64,000 nucleotides of DNA from positions 78,501-142,500 of the forward strand of contig JACEEZ010007182.1 of assembly GCA_016584305.1 (NCBI GenBank), given 5' to 3'. The stretch is from Chionoecetes opilio (taxonomy: Eukaryota; Arthropoda; Malacostraca; Decapoda; Majidae). The notes under the pieces are model-generated. The model saw nothing but the letters and a program-made list of their open reading frames with translations. It was not told the DNA's origin and ran no database searches. The position numbers and the translations under genes are program-made. Position 1 is the stretch's first letter. The number at the start of each line of letters is the position of its first letter. Below are positions 24,930-62,463 of the stretch, piece by piece.

Positions 24930-25070
24930 GTTTAGATTAGGTTAGGTAGGTTAAGGCTGGGTGGGGTTCGGTTAGTTTAGTTTAGGTAGATTAAGGCTAG
25001 GGTTGGGTTAGCTAGTTATTAAGGTTAGGTTAGGTAGGTTAAGGCTAGGGTTGGGTCAAGGGGGTTAAAA
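24930..25070. repeat. Degenerate TTAGG-like tandem repeat
   Basis: Three units of about 45 bp, each with GTTAGGTAGGTTAAGGCTAG and GGGTTGGGT. TTAGG is the usual arthropod telomere unit, but the array is degenerate and is more likely a transposon interior. Confidence 0.7.
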
Positions 25071-25742
25071 GAAAAAGAAAAAAAACTAGTGATTTCCAAA
25101 AACAAAAAAAATCAGATTAATTCAAAACACATCAAAATCTATCAGATAAATATAGTTTAAATAAAATTTTAAAAAAAGAGGGGCGATAAAACGAATTTTT
25201 ACCCTTTTTATACCACACTGCCTCTACAAAGTCTGTGGTGCCTGAAAAATTATGTCCCAAGGCAAAGAAAGGCCAGTAAACCAAACCCAAGCCAGGTTAA
25301 TACACCAGGTAGGTTAGGTTAGGAGTGAAGTAGGTGGTGTGAATATGTAGAGATAAATCAAGAAATTAATGATAGTAAAATAATTTTAAAAATAATTTGA
25401 GTGGAACCCATAAGATGAGAAAACATGGTGGAAGAATGTGTGAAAGAAAAAATACTAGAGCAATAAGATATAACTCTGCGACAGTGTCTGTAAAAAAAGG
25501 GCCAAAATAAAAAAAAAAAATCTTTAAAAACTCACAACAGGCAAATAACAAAAATATTTAAGCGGAGAAATGAACACCACCAGTAATAAAATTAGACTTT
25601 TCAGTGTCAGGTATTACCAAATCCTATGAAGGAGTTTTAAAAGTTAACAACCTAAGTCTTGGAAACAGAATAGCTATAGACATTAATATAATACCTTCAT
25701 TATGGTTGTTGTTTTTTTTACCCGTGTATAAATAATAAGTGA

Positions 25743-25981
25743 GGCGCTTATTTCAGAAAGTCGATAAGCGCCACAAACAATAAACTGAGAAAATGGCTTC
25801 AAAGTTTTTCTATGTTCAAAATGTCATCTTTTAAGGGGAGCGTCACACAAATATTTCCGGAAACATTTGTGTGACGCTCCCCTTGCAAGATATGACATTT
25901 TGAATGTAGAGTAGAAAAACTTTGAAGCCATTCCCTCAGTTTTTTGTGTGTGGCACTTATCGACTTTCTGAAATAAGCGCC
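25743..25981. mobile_element. Foldback element just upstream of ITPA
   Basis: Two ~115 bp arms meet at ~25862 (GGGGAGCGTCACACAAAT... inverse). Each arm tip is itself palindromic (GGCGCTTAT...ATAAGCGCC). It ends 34 bp before the ITPA start codon. Confidence 0.88.
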
Positions 25982-26015
25982 TTAAGTAAAGAAAAATGTA
26001 TGTTTTCAGACTACC

Positions 26016-29000
26016 ATGGCTACCAGAGCTCTCGTGTTTGTGACGGGAAATGTCAAAAAGCTGGAGGAAGTTCGGGCTATTCTTGGAGACTCGTTTCCTT
26101 TCAGGTAATCTTTCATCGCTTGTTTCTATCTGACAACAAAAGGCTGTGGTAATTTGTGCTACAGCAGCTTATCCTAAGGTTATATTTCAATGCTGCAATT
26201 AATGTACATTTCTTGTAGCTCTTTTTAACCCCTTCACGCCCAGATCTTTCCTTTGCTATATAAAATCATCTGTTGTTAGCCATAAAATTACGAAAAGTCA
26301 CTTAATATATCAAATTAGTTAGTCGACAAGGATACGAAACAGGTCATATCTAGAGTATATTGCATATATAGAGCAATGAGAGCATATATATATAATATTG
26401 CTTATATTCACTAAAAATCGTCTTATGGCACCCAAATTACAATGGAAATTACGTTCTGGGTCTCAAGGGGTTAATAAACAGTTGACATTCAAGCAGTAGT
26501 ATTGGATGAGCTAGTACGGATACCCTCATACTACAGATTGGTGAGCCAAAAGATTGACCTGCCAGAGTACCAGGGCGAGGCGGACGAGGTGAGCCGGAAG
26601 AAGTGTGAGACGGCTGCCGAGGTGGTGAAGGGTCCCGTCATTGTGGAGGACACTTGCCTGGGCTTCAATGCCTTCGGGGGCCTGCCAGGTAAGTAACATC
26701 TTTGTGATGGATAGGAATTCTTTGTGCCCTCAGCCAAAGTCTTAATCTAAAGCAGTCATGTTTCTGTTTCACATGTTGCTGCATGTGCTGTACACCTGAT
26801 CAGCTTGCAGTAGCTACAGGCAGAGCTGGGCAGTATTTAAATACATTTGTATTTAAATACGTATTCAAATACATTTGTGTATTTAAAATGTATTTTTAAA
26901 TACATTTGTGTATTTAGATATGTATTTATAAATACATTGGTTGTCATGTATTTAAATACAGTATTTAAATACTTTTATGAGTATTTAAATACATTGTATT
27001 TCAATACTCATAATATAAAAATGTAAATACTTTTTTATCAGTTAATTTGGCCATAAACCCGCCCAACTATCTGGCAACCCTGATGTTACAGTGAACCAGT
27101 GTTTCCACTTGCAAGGAAATGTCCTGTTTTTAAGGAAATTTAGGCCTGAGAAGGAAATTTCTAAGGAAACCCAAAATCTAAGATCCTAAGGAAATCCATT
27201 TTTTTCGGACATGTTAAAATTTGTGTATATTTAAAATGTATTTACAAATGTATTTAAATACAATTGATGTATTTAATATTTAAATACATTCGTAAAATGT
27301 ATTTAGTATTTAAATACATTTCTCCCATGTATTTAGTATTTAGTATTTAAATACATTCAATGTATTTAGTGCCCAGTTCTGGCTACAGGATATCTATGCT
27401 CCTCCCGGCAAGGAATTTTACGTATGGAACAAAAAATGCAGAATAAACTACGATATTTTTTCATTCGTGGCTTTAAACATCTTTATTTTTCAACTATGGT
27501 TAAGGAAAGGAAATATTTCTTCATATCTTATTTATCCATCAAAGTGATCCGCTGCTGATCATGATTTCCTGTCACTCATCCACTAAGATAAACTGGTTGA
27601 TAATGATAATGAAATTGGCTGATGTTTTGAAATCCCTTCATCTTCTTGGTTGTCATTGATCTAGCACTATACTATGTGCTTTATTTTCTTTCACTCTTAT
27701 AGATAGATTGGAGGCCAAAGTTATACGTAATGAATTGTAATAAGACTGGAGCTAAATCTTTGTTGAGTAGTGATCCTTGAGGCGTGTAGTTGGATACACA
27801 ACTAAAATGCAAAGAGTTAGGAACCTCCTGAGAACTTTGTACAGACTTCCCATAAAACAGGGAATAAGCAAAAGGGATCATTTGTTTCTTTTTCTTATGT
27901 TATTTCTTTTTTTTTTCTTCGTAAATGTCACCTTGCTAATGCAGAAAACAATGGCTCAAAAGATGCAGACAAAAATGTAATTAAAATTGTAGTTGGCCAA
28001 TGTTAAGAGTAGGGGGTCTCACCAATAAAGGTTGCACCACTCGGGGATCTAACCCGGGACCTTCCGCATGCCGGGCGGCTGTGCTTCCCGTTACACCACG
28101 GGAACCTTCTAGTGACAACCCACACAGCCAAGTAACTAATCATAAGCACTGAACATTTATATCTTTGTCATGTGATCAATGTTCATTATGTACATCGTAA
28201 AAAAAATATCGGTGGAACAATATGCACAAAATATCATGACACCACGGAATGAAGGACAGTGGAAACATTAGCGGTCGATTCACCACACGTTGGTAGACCA
28301 GCGGTTGACTGAATAAGAACATAAGAAAATAAGGAAGCTACAAGAGGCCGTGAGACCTACACGAGGTAGTTCCTGTTACTTAACACTACCTACATCCACC
28401 TTTCATCCCCATCCATGAATTTATCTAGCCTCCCTTTAAAGCTCTCTAATGACTCCGCACTAACTACCTGTCTACTGAGTCCATTCCAATCATTTATGAC
28501 CCTATTTGTGAACCAGTTTTTCACTATTAATGTTTATGGTAGGCATCGGACCCCCTGTGCACTGATACTTTTTTGCCTTGTGTACATTAACTTTTCTGGT
28601 TCTTACATAAATAGATTTTGGATATCTTTTCAGGTCCTTATATAAAATGGTTTTTGGAAAAGCTGAAGCCAGTTGGTCTTCATAAAATGCTTGCAGGATT
28701 TGAGGATAAGGTGAGAGGGATAACTCATATCCTATGAAATTTATTGGTTGACTTTATTTTTAAGGGCACCAGCCGGTTTTTAGCCCCTTTTTTTCTAGTT
28801 ATTAGGTTATTTCCATAATTTTTAGACCAAAAGTAAGGGGCACCATATATATGAGTTTCAGCCCAAAAAACACAATCTATCATCCATTTTTATCAACTAA
28901 CACTTTTTTTGAAAAGTTAATTGTTTTTTCAAAACGTGCAAAACACGGATGGCGTACCACCAAAGACACTCTACAGCAACGTTGTAGAGTGTCTTTCGTA

Positions 29001-30058
29001 CCACTACGCCATGAATGCTTTAAGAGTTAAAACATGACCCATGACAACAGTATTTGAAAAAATATTGAGGCCAATTCAATAAGGATATGGCATCCTAATC
29101 CTCCACCACTTGTATGGCAGAGGTGTTCTTGTAGATTACAAGACTGCAGAGGAAATTCAAGGTTTATAATTTTTCCTGCAATGTTTTCATGATTGCCAAG
29201 GACCTAGTGAACCGAGATGAGAAATACATAGGCAGGAAGAGTAGTGAAAAAGTTATTCTAAGTATTCCAGTTTGATTCTCTCTAACTATAATGAAGGATC
29301 CCACACTAGGAGTCTAGGTCATTACCTCGGGTGGGGGGAAGGTAGTGCTTCATTGTAAATCCATCAAGGCTGTATGGTCTTATAGGCCTGGCTCTTGGGA
29401 TCCTTACAAGTACCCCTTATTTTGTATAGTTTGGAGGATATGATTTGGAGCTGCAAGTTCACAACATAATTTCAATTTACAGTCAGCTGAAGCATTATGC
29501 ACATTTGCATATTCTTCTGGAGACCCCAAGGATGAGGTGCTTCTGTTTCATGGTAGAACAATGGGCACGATTGTTGAACCTCGTGGTGATAACGACTTTG
29601 GATGGGACCCGTGCTTCTTACCTAAAGGTATGTATGTGCATTTTGGTGATTTATGGTGCAGAAAAAGTCACGGACATAACTCTGTTTTGTTGGGTGATTG
29701 ACATCTGCCTTAGATCTTGTGTATTCATGAATTGTAACGGTCTGGGTTCCTGGAAATCTTCACACTAGGTTGTTTTGGGTCATCCAGGTCATCCATGGGT
29801 ACGGATGCAAATGTTAAAAGTGATGTGGATATCCGCGGATGCAGATATCCGGTCCACCTCTAGTTGTAGGTGCAGATCACAGGCTAAATCAATGTTGCAG
29901 GTTACAGTCAAACCTACGCAGAGATGGGGAGCACCACTAAAAACGGAATCTCTCATCGCCGCCGTGCTGTTGATGCACTCAGGGACTACTTTACCGGAGA
30001 GGAGGGAAAGAAGTTACTTACAAAGAAGTTGAAAGTTGAAGACAGTAGTAACAGCTAA
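26016..30058 (+). CDS. ITPA: Inosine triphosphate pyrophosphatase (5 exons)
   Basis: Exons 26016-26104, 26537-26688, 28634-28710, 29483-29627 and 29901-30058 join in phase to 206 residues; human ITPA has 194. The product is a Ham1-family cytosolic enzyme that hydrolyses ITP, dITP and XTP to the monophosphate plus pyrophosphate, cleaning the nucleotide pool. Family motifs are present: [12 protein letters not shown] near the N-terminus (nucleotide binding), [52 protein letters not shown] and the SHRRRA motif near the C-terminus. The start in CTACCATGG has good Kozak context; an upstream ATG at 25996 is out of frame. A foldback element ends 34 bp before the ATG. Intron 2 holds a hAT-like insertion and a LINE 3' end. 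No lesion is visible, so the gene looks functional. Confidence 0.96.
26225..26474 (+). mobile_element. TTAA-flanked MITE, copy 13
   Basis: In ITPA intron 1 with TTAA on both sides. A ~35 bp AT-rich insertion (GAGCAATGAGAGCATATATA) lies in the middle. Confidence 0.92.
26821..27381. mobile_element. hAT-like non-autonomous element, copy 1
   Basis: Ends CAGAGCTGGGCA and TGCCCAGTTCTG are inverted, with a perfect 8 bp duplication GCTACAGG (26813-26820, 27382-27389). The interior has many ATTTAAATAC motifs at both ends. It lies in ITPA intron 2. Confidence 0.92.
28034..28108 (-). mobile_element. tRNA-like sequence, probably a SINE head or tRNA pseudogene
   Basis: On the minus strand an A-box-like GTGGTGTAACGGGAAGC and a B-box-like GGGTTAGATCCCC are present. 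The acceptor ends GGTTCCCG and AGTGGTGCAACC do not pair well and the anticodon arm is ambiguous. Confidence 0.5.
28313..28530 (-). mobile_element. LINE 3' end (family of 1-150)
   Basis: The end of ORF2, the 3' UTR and a short tail lie in ITPA intron 2, ending about 100 bp before exon 3. Confidence 0.72.
28962..28996. repeat. Short perfect hairpin
   Basis: AAAGACACTCTACA is followed after 7 bases by its exact inverse, in ITPA intron 3. GTACCAC-like words flank both sides. It is too short for a microRNA precursor. Confidence 0.6.
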
Positions 30059-30200
30059 TATTAAACAGTCTTTCTTCTTTCTGTTTAACGTCAGATTTTC
30101 TAATAATATCTTATGAGGTTAGACGGCCGATGATACGCTTCCAACTATCTCTATCCATTTCCTCAACCTCTTCAGTGCCCAATGCTGCTAATGCACACTG

Positions 30201-30206
30201 AATAAA
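30201..30206 (+). promoter_or_regulatory. Probable polyadenylation signal of ITPA
   Basis: AATAAA lies 142 bp after the ITPA stop codon, before the convergent gene's end. It is the first canonical hexamer downstream of the stop. Confidence 0.45.
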
Positions 30207-30633
30207 ATGTTTATGGCTGTTCTAGGATCATATTTTTCTAACCTAAGACATGATATGGGTGAATTACATAAGACATGTTGGGAGCTTCTGCAAGGACATG
30301 GGATTACATGTGCTTGAACCTGAATGGAGACAGTGTAGTCTGGTGGATATAGCAGCCTCAGGTCCTAACTTTGATGAAAGATACATGGATAAAATTTGCA
30401 AAAAAAAAAATGTGGGAGGGAAAGTTTATGAAATAACCGATATGGGGTTAACCACAGGTGATGACTATAACTATGGGAAAGCTGGGACTCAGTCTTTTTA
30501 CACAAAAAGTAAAAGATTAGCAGTTCTCTGGTGAAACTGTAATGGTAGTTTTTGAAAGGAAAAACAAGATTGAATTGAATTTTAGAATTTCCTAAAATTT
30601 GAATGAATTTCAAAATAGTGTTAAATCAAAGTG

Positions 30634-30846
30634 TTAACCCCTTCACGCCCAGATCTTTCGTTTACTATAAAAAATTGTATGTTGTCGAGCCATAAAATAA
30701 AGAAAAGTCACATAATATACCAAATTAGTTAGTGGACAAGGATACTAAACAGGTCATATCTATAAAATATTGCTTATATTAACTAAAAATCGTCTAAAGG
30801 CACCCAAATTACAATGGAAATTAGACTCTGGGTCTCAAGGGGTTAA
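30634..30846 (+). mobile_element. TTAA-flanked MITE, copy 14
   Basis: Between the convergent ends of ITPA and the Tudor-Schlafen gene, 66 bp from the latter's stop codon. TTAA on both sides. Confidence 0.93.
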
Positions 30847-30911
30847 GTAGGAATGTGTAATGATGTATAGAAAACAAACTGAGTGAGTTTCATCAAACCC
30901 GTGATGCTTAC

Positions 30912-38788
<7,877 letters not shown>

Positions 38789-38855
38789 TTTCCTAGCTGG
38801 AAGTAGCCTTGCTTCTGCATTAAGGAGCAGACACTGAAACTACATACTACATATA

Positions 38856-38918
38856 GGAACTGCCTCGTGTAGGTCTCGTGGCCTCTTGTAGCATCCTTAT
38901 TTTCTTATGTTCTTATAT
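38856..38918 (+). mobile_element. LINE 3' end fragment
   Basis: AACTGCCTCGTGTAGGTCTC through the TTATTTTCTTATGTTCTTAT tail, about 70 bp upstream of the Tudor-Schlafen start codon. Confidence 0.65.
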
Positions 38919-39279
38919 CTCCTTTATCAATAGAAACTCAAAACCTGTAGTTCTGAGACCAAAACATTATGAATTCTAAAAATCCTCGAAATGACATCAG
39001 CTTTCCTATAGAATCATCAGACACTGGAACGAAAAACAAACAGTGTATGTATATGTTCATTCCTCTTAATGCTGGCTCTAACTTCCCAAGTCAGTTATTT
39101 CTGAGGCAGGGAGGTAAGCTCATCATACAGGAACACGAGGCTTTGCAATCACTTAGTGGCACCGAGCTGTATCCAACACCTGGGGAAAAAAAAAAAAATT
39201 GTTAGCTAGCTATAATAATAAAAATACATAGTAACAATAATTAATGATCAAATCTGAAATCAGTGTAACTTCCCAAAAA

Positions 39280-39484
39280 GGATAAATTTCCAGATGAACA
39301 CCGAACTTCCTTTGCTAAACAAAACTATTTGTTTCTGGTGAGTTTTGATGTGTTTTGAATTAATCTGCTAACCGTTTCTGTCGCAATTTTTTTTTTTTTT
39401 TTTAAACCTAACCGAACCTATACCTAGCCTTTACCTTACCTAACATACACCTAACCTAACCTTTACCTAAACACACACAAACAA

Positions 39485-39520
<36 letters not shown>

Positions 39521-39623
39521 CGACAGAAACGGTTAGCAGATTAATTAAAAACACATGAAAATTCACCAGAAAAAAATAGTTTCGTCCACCAAAGTGAATT
39601 CTGCGTTCATCTGGAATAATACC
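39280..39623. mobile_element. GGTA-end foldback MITE, copy 4 (uninterrupted)
   Basis: 344 bp with ~110 bp inverted arms around a centre of poly(T), CCTAACC-type words and poly(A). This copy shows the family without inserts. Confidence 0.88.
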
Positions 39624-40398
39624 CAAAAAAGAGCTATATTTACCAACAAACATAAGACGAACCTTCTATTACAATGAAGTTATTAATCATCACTTTGGGA
39701 TGAGAAATATGGATGGGAATGATGGAAGAAAGGTTAATACTCTCTTTCTCGATCATCCCTCACACCTTCATTCTATTTTCTTCCACTCATTCTGTCTACC
39801 CAAGTACCCTATTTCCAATCATTCTATCTGTCCCTCTTCCACTCATCAGCTGCCCACAAGTTTCCCCTCAATTTTAGTCATACTCCACGGACGCTTTTCT
39901 GTATTTGCAGCCACATAGAAGCAAAAACACAGGCATGATGAAGAGGGTATTAGCCACCTTTTCTATCTAATCATCATCTAGTCACTCAATAATCAATATT
40001 CGCCACCCAATCATCAGCAAATGATTAATAAACCGACAAGAATCATCTCATCACGCGCGAGACTGCGAGACTACCCCACGTAGACATAATACAGGTTATT
40101 TGAGGTTTATTTTTGGTTATTTTAGGGTATTTTAGGTTTGGTTTGGTTATCTTAGGTTAGTGCAAGTTCATGTCTTTTTATAACCCCCATATATGCGTGT
40201 ACTAGTAAGATTGACGGTGTAATGTGAGGAACGCTGTGAAATCTTGCAGATGAGTGACGACACTGACGAGACTGGCACTGTTAAATTTCATTTTATGTTA
40301 TAATAATTGTTCAACTTTATTACTAAAAAAAACAAGAAATAAGTTTGTTTCATATATATACGAGATACTTATATACTTATGCGTCGTTCGCAACCAGA
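39624..40398. other. Intergenic sequence, nothing recognised
   Basis: Contains GGTTATTTTAGG-like words near 40100-40160 only. No exon pattern. Confidence 0.5.
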
Positions 40399-40471
40399 GC
40401 CCTCATAGCTCAGTCGGTAGAGCATTAGGCTTTTAACCTAAGGGTCCAGGGTTCGAGTCCCTGTGTGGGCT
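40399..40471 (+). tRNA. tRNA-Lys(UUU)
   Basis: A 73-base cloverleaf. The acceptor strand GCCCTCA pairs with TGTGGGC with one T-T mismatch at position 5. The D arm is AGCTCAGTCGGTAGAGC, the anticodon stem-loop TTAGG-CTTTTAA-CCTAA reads TTT, and the T arm is CAGGG-TTCGAGT-CCCTG. A run of five T follows at 40475-40479 as a Pol III terminator. The A and B boxes are intact. The single acceptor mismatch leaves some chance of a recent pseudogene. Confidence 0.9.
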
Positions 40472-40961
40472 GAGTTTTTATAGTCTTTACATTATGTTAT
40501 TCAGTTATTATTCACTGATTAGCTCAAGGAGAACATTAAATTCCTTAGATTAGCTCCTAACCGTTACTGATATTGCGTTCTAAAAATTAAGAAACAGTTC
40601 AGTACCACCGCTGTGTCTGGCGCCGATAAGCCTCCCCGCCACGCCAGCTGCCAACAGTCAGCGAGTGCGGGGAGGCCGGGGGAGCTCGCTCTCTCTCTCT
40701 CTCTCTCTCTTTATCTATAACTAAAGTCTATAGAGGTACTCTCTCTATAACCATAGCAATATAACATGGCGTCTGTTCGGTATCGTACATATAGGTAGAT
40801 TTATATTATGTGTGTGTATGTGACGTTTTCATTAAGAGTTGTTTTACAGGAACAACCACATATAGGTCTCCCGGCTCTTAATTGTTGCTTCCTTATGTTC
40901 TTACATGTTCTATGTGCTTTGTATAAACGTCGTTAACAACGTTCGGTTTCCTTTTCACATA

Positions 40962-41239
40962 CCGTAGATAACACTATAGTCGCCACGGTGCAGTAATAAT
41001 AATAATAATAATTTTATTATCACCCGGATAATGTCGCCAGGCGCCATATACTACGAATTTCACCACTAAAACATCACTACAGACTTGTATGTGCCACGGA
41101 AGAGGCATGTACAGTAGTTTATATGTTATGTAGCTACCTGTCTTCAGTGGCACATAAATCAGTAGTGATGCTATAATTCGTAATATATATGGCGCTTGGC
41201 GACATTAGTGCACCGTGGCGACTATAGTGTTATCTACGG
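40962..41239. mobile_element. TA-flanked MITE (CCGTAGATAACA ends), copy 2
   Basis: Perfect 22 bp ends flanked by TA. A short insertion with (AAT)n and TTTTATTATCACCCGG lies in the left arm; the same words start the unclassified repeat near 20505. Confidence 0.85.
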
Positions 41240-41679
41240 TAGTGGCTAGCCTCTGGGCTCAGTACACACAACTATCAACGTGCTCTCCTACATAGCAGCC
41301 GTCCTTCACATTTTCACAAGCACTTTAACATTGAACAATTCACATTTAGCACCTCTTCTGCGAGTCCTCCCCCTGTTCTCCCCAGCGTGATGCACGATAC
41401 CCACAACACGGCAATGGTTAACTAGGGTGAAATGGCAGGTGGTTCATATCGTTATCATCGACTCACTAACCTCCTCATCAGCTGTACTATAAGTTGTCGA
41501 TCGCTATCAGTGAGGAGAGACAAGGCTCCTCTGCTTCCCTCGCCCCTCTCTGTCTGCCCTAAAAATAGTGAACAAAAAGTATATATAAAAGTATAAAGTA
41601 TAAAGTATTAAAATCTAACTCAAATAATAATAAACTAGAAATAATAAAATCTATAAAAAGTATAAAATCTAAAGCATAA

Positions 41680-41885
41680 TCTATTTTTTTTAACGAGGTG
41701 AAAAATCTTGACCCCTTGCTGCTTACTGACTGATATTTGATGCCAGGAGAAGGGAATACTACTGTTCTTCTTAATTTCAGCTGTGTTTTATCATAGTTAA
41801 CCATATTATCAGGTAAATAGGCATAATTGTAAGCATGAAACCTAGATAGAATGGAATTTTTGCCTCGTTAAAAAAAAAGAACTAT
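41680..41885. mobile_element. AGTCTATTTTTTTAAC-end MITE, uninterrupted copy
   Basis: Same sequence as the outer parts of 14685-15262. The ends are roughly inverted (CTATTTTTTTTAACGAGG and CCTCGTTAAAAAAAAAGA). Confidence 0.7.
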
Positions 41886-42177
41886 ATATAGGTATCACGG
41901 TTCCTTTGGTCATATTGTAACTGATGACTATATACGTATGTGTACTTTCCTTGTCTATTTAATTTTACTTTCTGGATAATATTATGCTTAGGACATGATT
42001 TGGGAATCTTTCTCAACTCTGTAAATTGTTCGTGAATATAATTTTTCTCGCGTTATAATTCTTGTTTAGATAAATACAATTATTGTCTCAATTCGATCGT
42101 AAGTTCGCTATTATTTTCCTTGGCAACCCATTCCACATGACACACACACACACATATTCTATAGACACTTTTTTACA

Positions 42178-42180
<3 letters not shown>

Positions 42181-42266
<86 letters not shown>
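42181..42266. repeat. (GA)n microsatellite
   Basis: 43 uninterrupted GA units. Confidence 0.97.
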
Positions 42267-42269
<3 letters not shown>

Positions 42270-42550
42270 AACAACATAAAATAAGATTTAAGATAAATAA
42301 ATAAATTTAATTTAATAAGAAATAAAATTTATTTTTTCATTTGTTTATTCGCCTACGAATGAATTAATCAATTAATATATCGACTTAATTAGCTGATTAT
42401 CCTGTTTGTTACTTTATTCTGTAATTGTTCGTTCCCTCGTTAGTAGTTCGTCAGGGAGTTAGTCTTTAGTCCATCAGTCGGTCAATTTCTACATTAGTTA
42501 GAAAAGGAGAATAAAGCGGTCGTTGGACGGTTGAACAATTAAGGCTTCAT

Positions 42551-42769
42551 TTAACCCGTTGAAGCCCTGAACGTAATTTCCATTGTAATTTCACCACCAT
42601 TAGATGATTTTTAATGAATATAAGCAATGTTTCCTATAGATATGACTAGCGGTTTAGTATCCTTGACGACTAACTAATTTAGTATATTAAGTGAGTTTTC
42701 TTAATTTTATGGCTCGACAACATACAATTTTTTATAGCAAAGAAAATATCTGGGCGTGAAGGGGTTTAT
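42551..42769 (-). mobile_element. TTAA-flanked MITE, copy 20
   Basis: Left end CCCGTTGAAGCC, right flank TTTA. Confidence 0.88.
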
Positions 42770-43218
42770 CAGGCCATATATATCAGTTTGGTGGCCATTT
42801 CGCAGCAGACCCACAGACAGCTGACAACCCTCAACCCAAAGACATTACAAAGTCGGCCTTGCCTAACCCTTATACGAATCCACCGACGAGTCACTAATGC
42901 GAATTCCCTATGGCACTCAGCTCTCGTACTTTTACAAGACTCTCCCTCATCCTAATTAACATGTTATCTAAGTACGCGTCCTTGCTATTAGTCGCTGTCA
43001 ACTGGCTATAAAGATGGTTGGCAATCTAGTTTTTGCCCTTCTCTTTTTCAGTCAGTGTTTTTAACCCTATATTGAGCTCCTCAGCTGTTGGTCCTTATCT
43101 CGTGCAGTGCCTTGTCGTCTGTCTCAAGGGCTGGGTTCACGGCTCTAAGGAGGCTACCGACCTAATTCTTGGGCCAATCTTGTTTCGATCTGCCCCAGAA
43201 GTCCAATTCATAGAACTG

Positions 43219-43249
43219 TGTGAGTTGTGTGTGTGTGTGTGTGTGTATG

Positions 43250-43301
<52 letters not shown>
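43219..43301. repeat. (GT)n/(GA)n compound microsatellite
   Basis: (GT)9 then ATGGAT then about 24 GA units. Confidence 0.95.
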
Positions 43302-43305
<4 letters not shown>

Positions 43306-43963
43306 CGTGCAGGAATGAACTAACGTCATGGCGAGTGTTGACAATCCGTGGCGCCACCATCAAGCCCACTCACATTCCCTCCCTCGCATGTCTCCTCCTC
43401 AGGGTCGATTTCGTAACAGATATGAAATGTAAACCATCCCGCCCCGCGGCCACACGCTATCAAGATACTTCTGTAAGATGATCTTCCTTCACGATGCTGC
43501 ACAGAGATTCCTGGCGCCGCACTTCAAGGCACTTCAAGGTGGCTCTCCAGTCCATCATGCACGAGAACATGGAACCTCGAGTGTTGGTCCCGTACGACAC
43601 TTTACGCTGGGCTGGAGGGCGGATCAAGGGGTCAGGTGTCCGGCGGGCATTCCGCCTGCTGGTTGCCACTCACAGTGCCTCGAGGCCTGGCACTGTGGCA
43701 CGCCGCATACTGTCCCGCGCGGTGCCCGAGTGAAGACAAGCGCGCAAAGCAAACACTCATACACGCCACTGAGTAGTCTCCATGAATCGAATCGGGTTGA
43801 GGCAGGAATTTCAAACGGAAAAAGAAATTACGGTTTCGCTAAAGCTGCAGTTTTGAATGAATAAGATAAAATAAGTCTCCTGGTAGTGAAAGTTACGGTT
43901 TCAAGTGTCTGTTGGCGCGAGGCGAAGAGTGACAGCCTCAGGTGTTAGAGTGTGCTGCATCAA

Positions 43964-43995
<32 letters not shown>

Positions 43996-44024
43996 AGTAA
44001 CGTGCATCGTACACCGCAATCACA
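43302..44024. other. Relatively GC-rich sequence upstream of the LOXL start
   Basis: Open frames at 43478-43864 and 43494-43733 overlap and match nothing I know. A (CA)n tract lies at 43968-43995, 30 bp before the start codon. The 5' UTR and promoter of the LOXL gene are expected here, but no TATA box or initiator could be fixed. Confidence 0.4.
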
Positions 44025-61909
<17,885 letters not shown>

Positions 61910-62024
61910 CACCCTGGACCACCACCACAACCACCACCACCACCACCACTACCTGCCCTCCCTCCCATCTTACTGCTGTTTAGTTTCTATGATTAATCTC
62001 AAAACATATATGCATTATCTATTT

Positions 62025-62030
62025 ATTAAA
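62025..62030 (+). promoter_or_regulatory. Possible polyadenylation signal of the LOXL gene
   Basis: ATTAAA lies about 115 bp after the stop codon, in AT-rich sequence. It is a variant hexamer with no other support. Confidence 0.25.
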
Positions 62031-62251
62031 TTATTTATTCATTCATTCACTGGTTATGACAGTTTGGTGTGGCAGCATTTGCTCCTAGCAGAATCACATT
62101 CAGGTGATCCCTTAATCAAGTTTGTAATTGGTGTCCGAGCTTTGTATTTAACTTGAAATGCATAAGTCCAACATACTCTTGTCGATACTGAATACTGTAT
62201 TGAACATTGTGAAAATGATGTTTATACAATACAGCTACACCCTAATACTAG

Positions 62252-62463
62252 TTAACCTCTTCACGCCCAGATCTTTCCTTTGCTATAGAAAATTGTATGT
62301 TGTTAGTCATAAAATTACGAAAAGTAACTGAATATACCAAATTAGTTAATCGACAAGGATACTAAACAGGTCATATCTATAAAACGTTGCTTATATTCAC
62401 TACAAATTGTCTAATGGTGGCCAAATTACAATGGAAATTACGTTCTGGGTCTCAAGGGGTTAA
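62252..62463 (+). mobile_element. TTAA-flanked MITE, copy 25
   Basis: Downstream of the LOXL gene. Left end CCTCTTCACGCC, TTAA on both sides. Confidence 0.92.

Noticed and set aside
24930..25070. True interstitial telomere array
   Set aside because: The units are degenerate ~45 bp blocks, not clean TTAGG repeats.
28962..28996. Possible microRNA precursor
   Set aside because: Stem of 14 bp and total length of 35 bases are too short.
43478..43864. Two overlapping open frames upstream of LOXL
   Set aside because: GC-rich sequence without stops; no recognisable motif, and both frames compete over the same bases.
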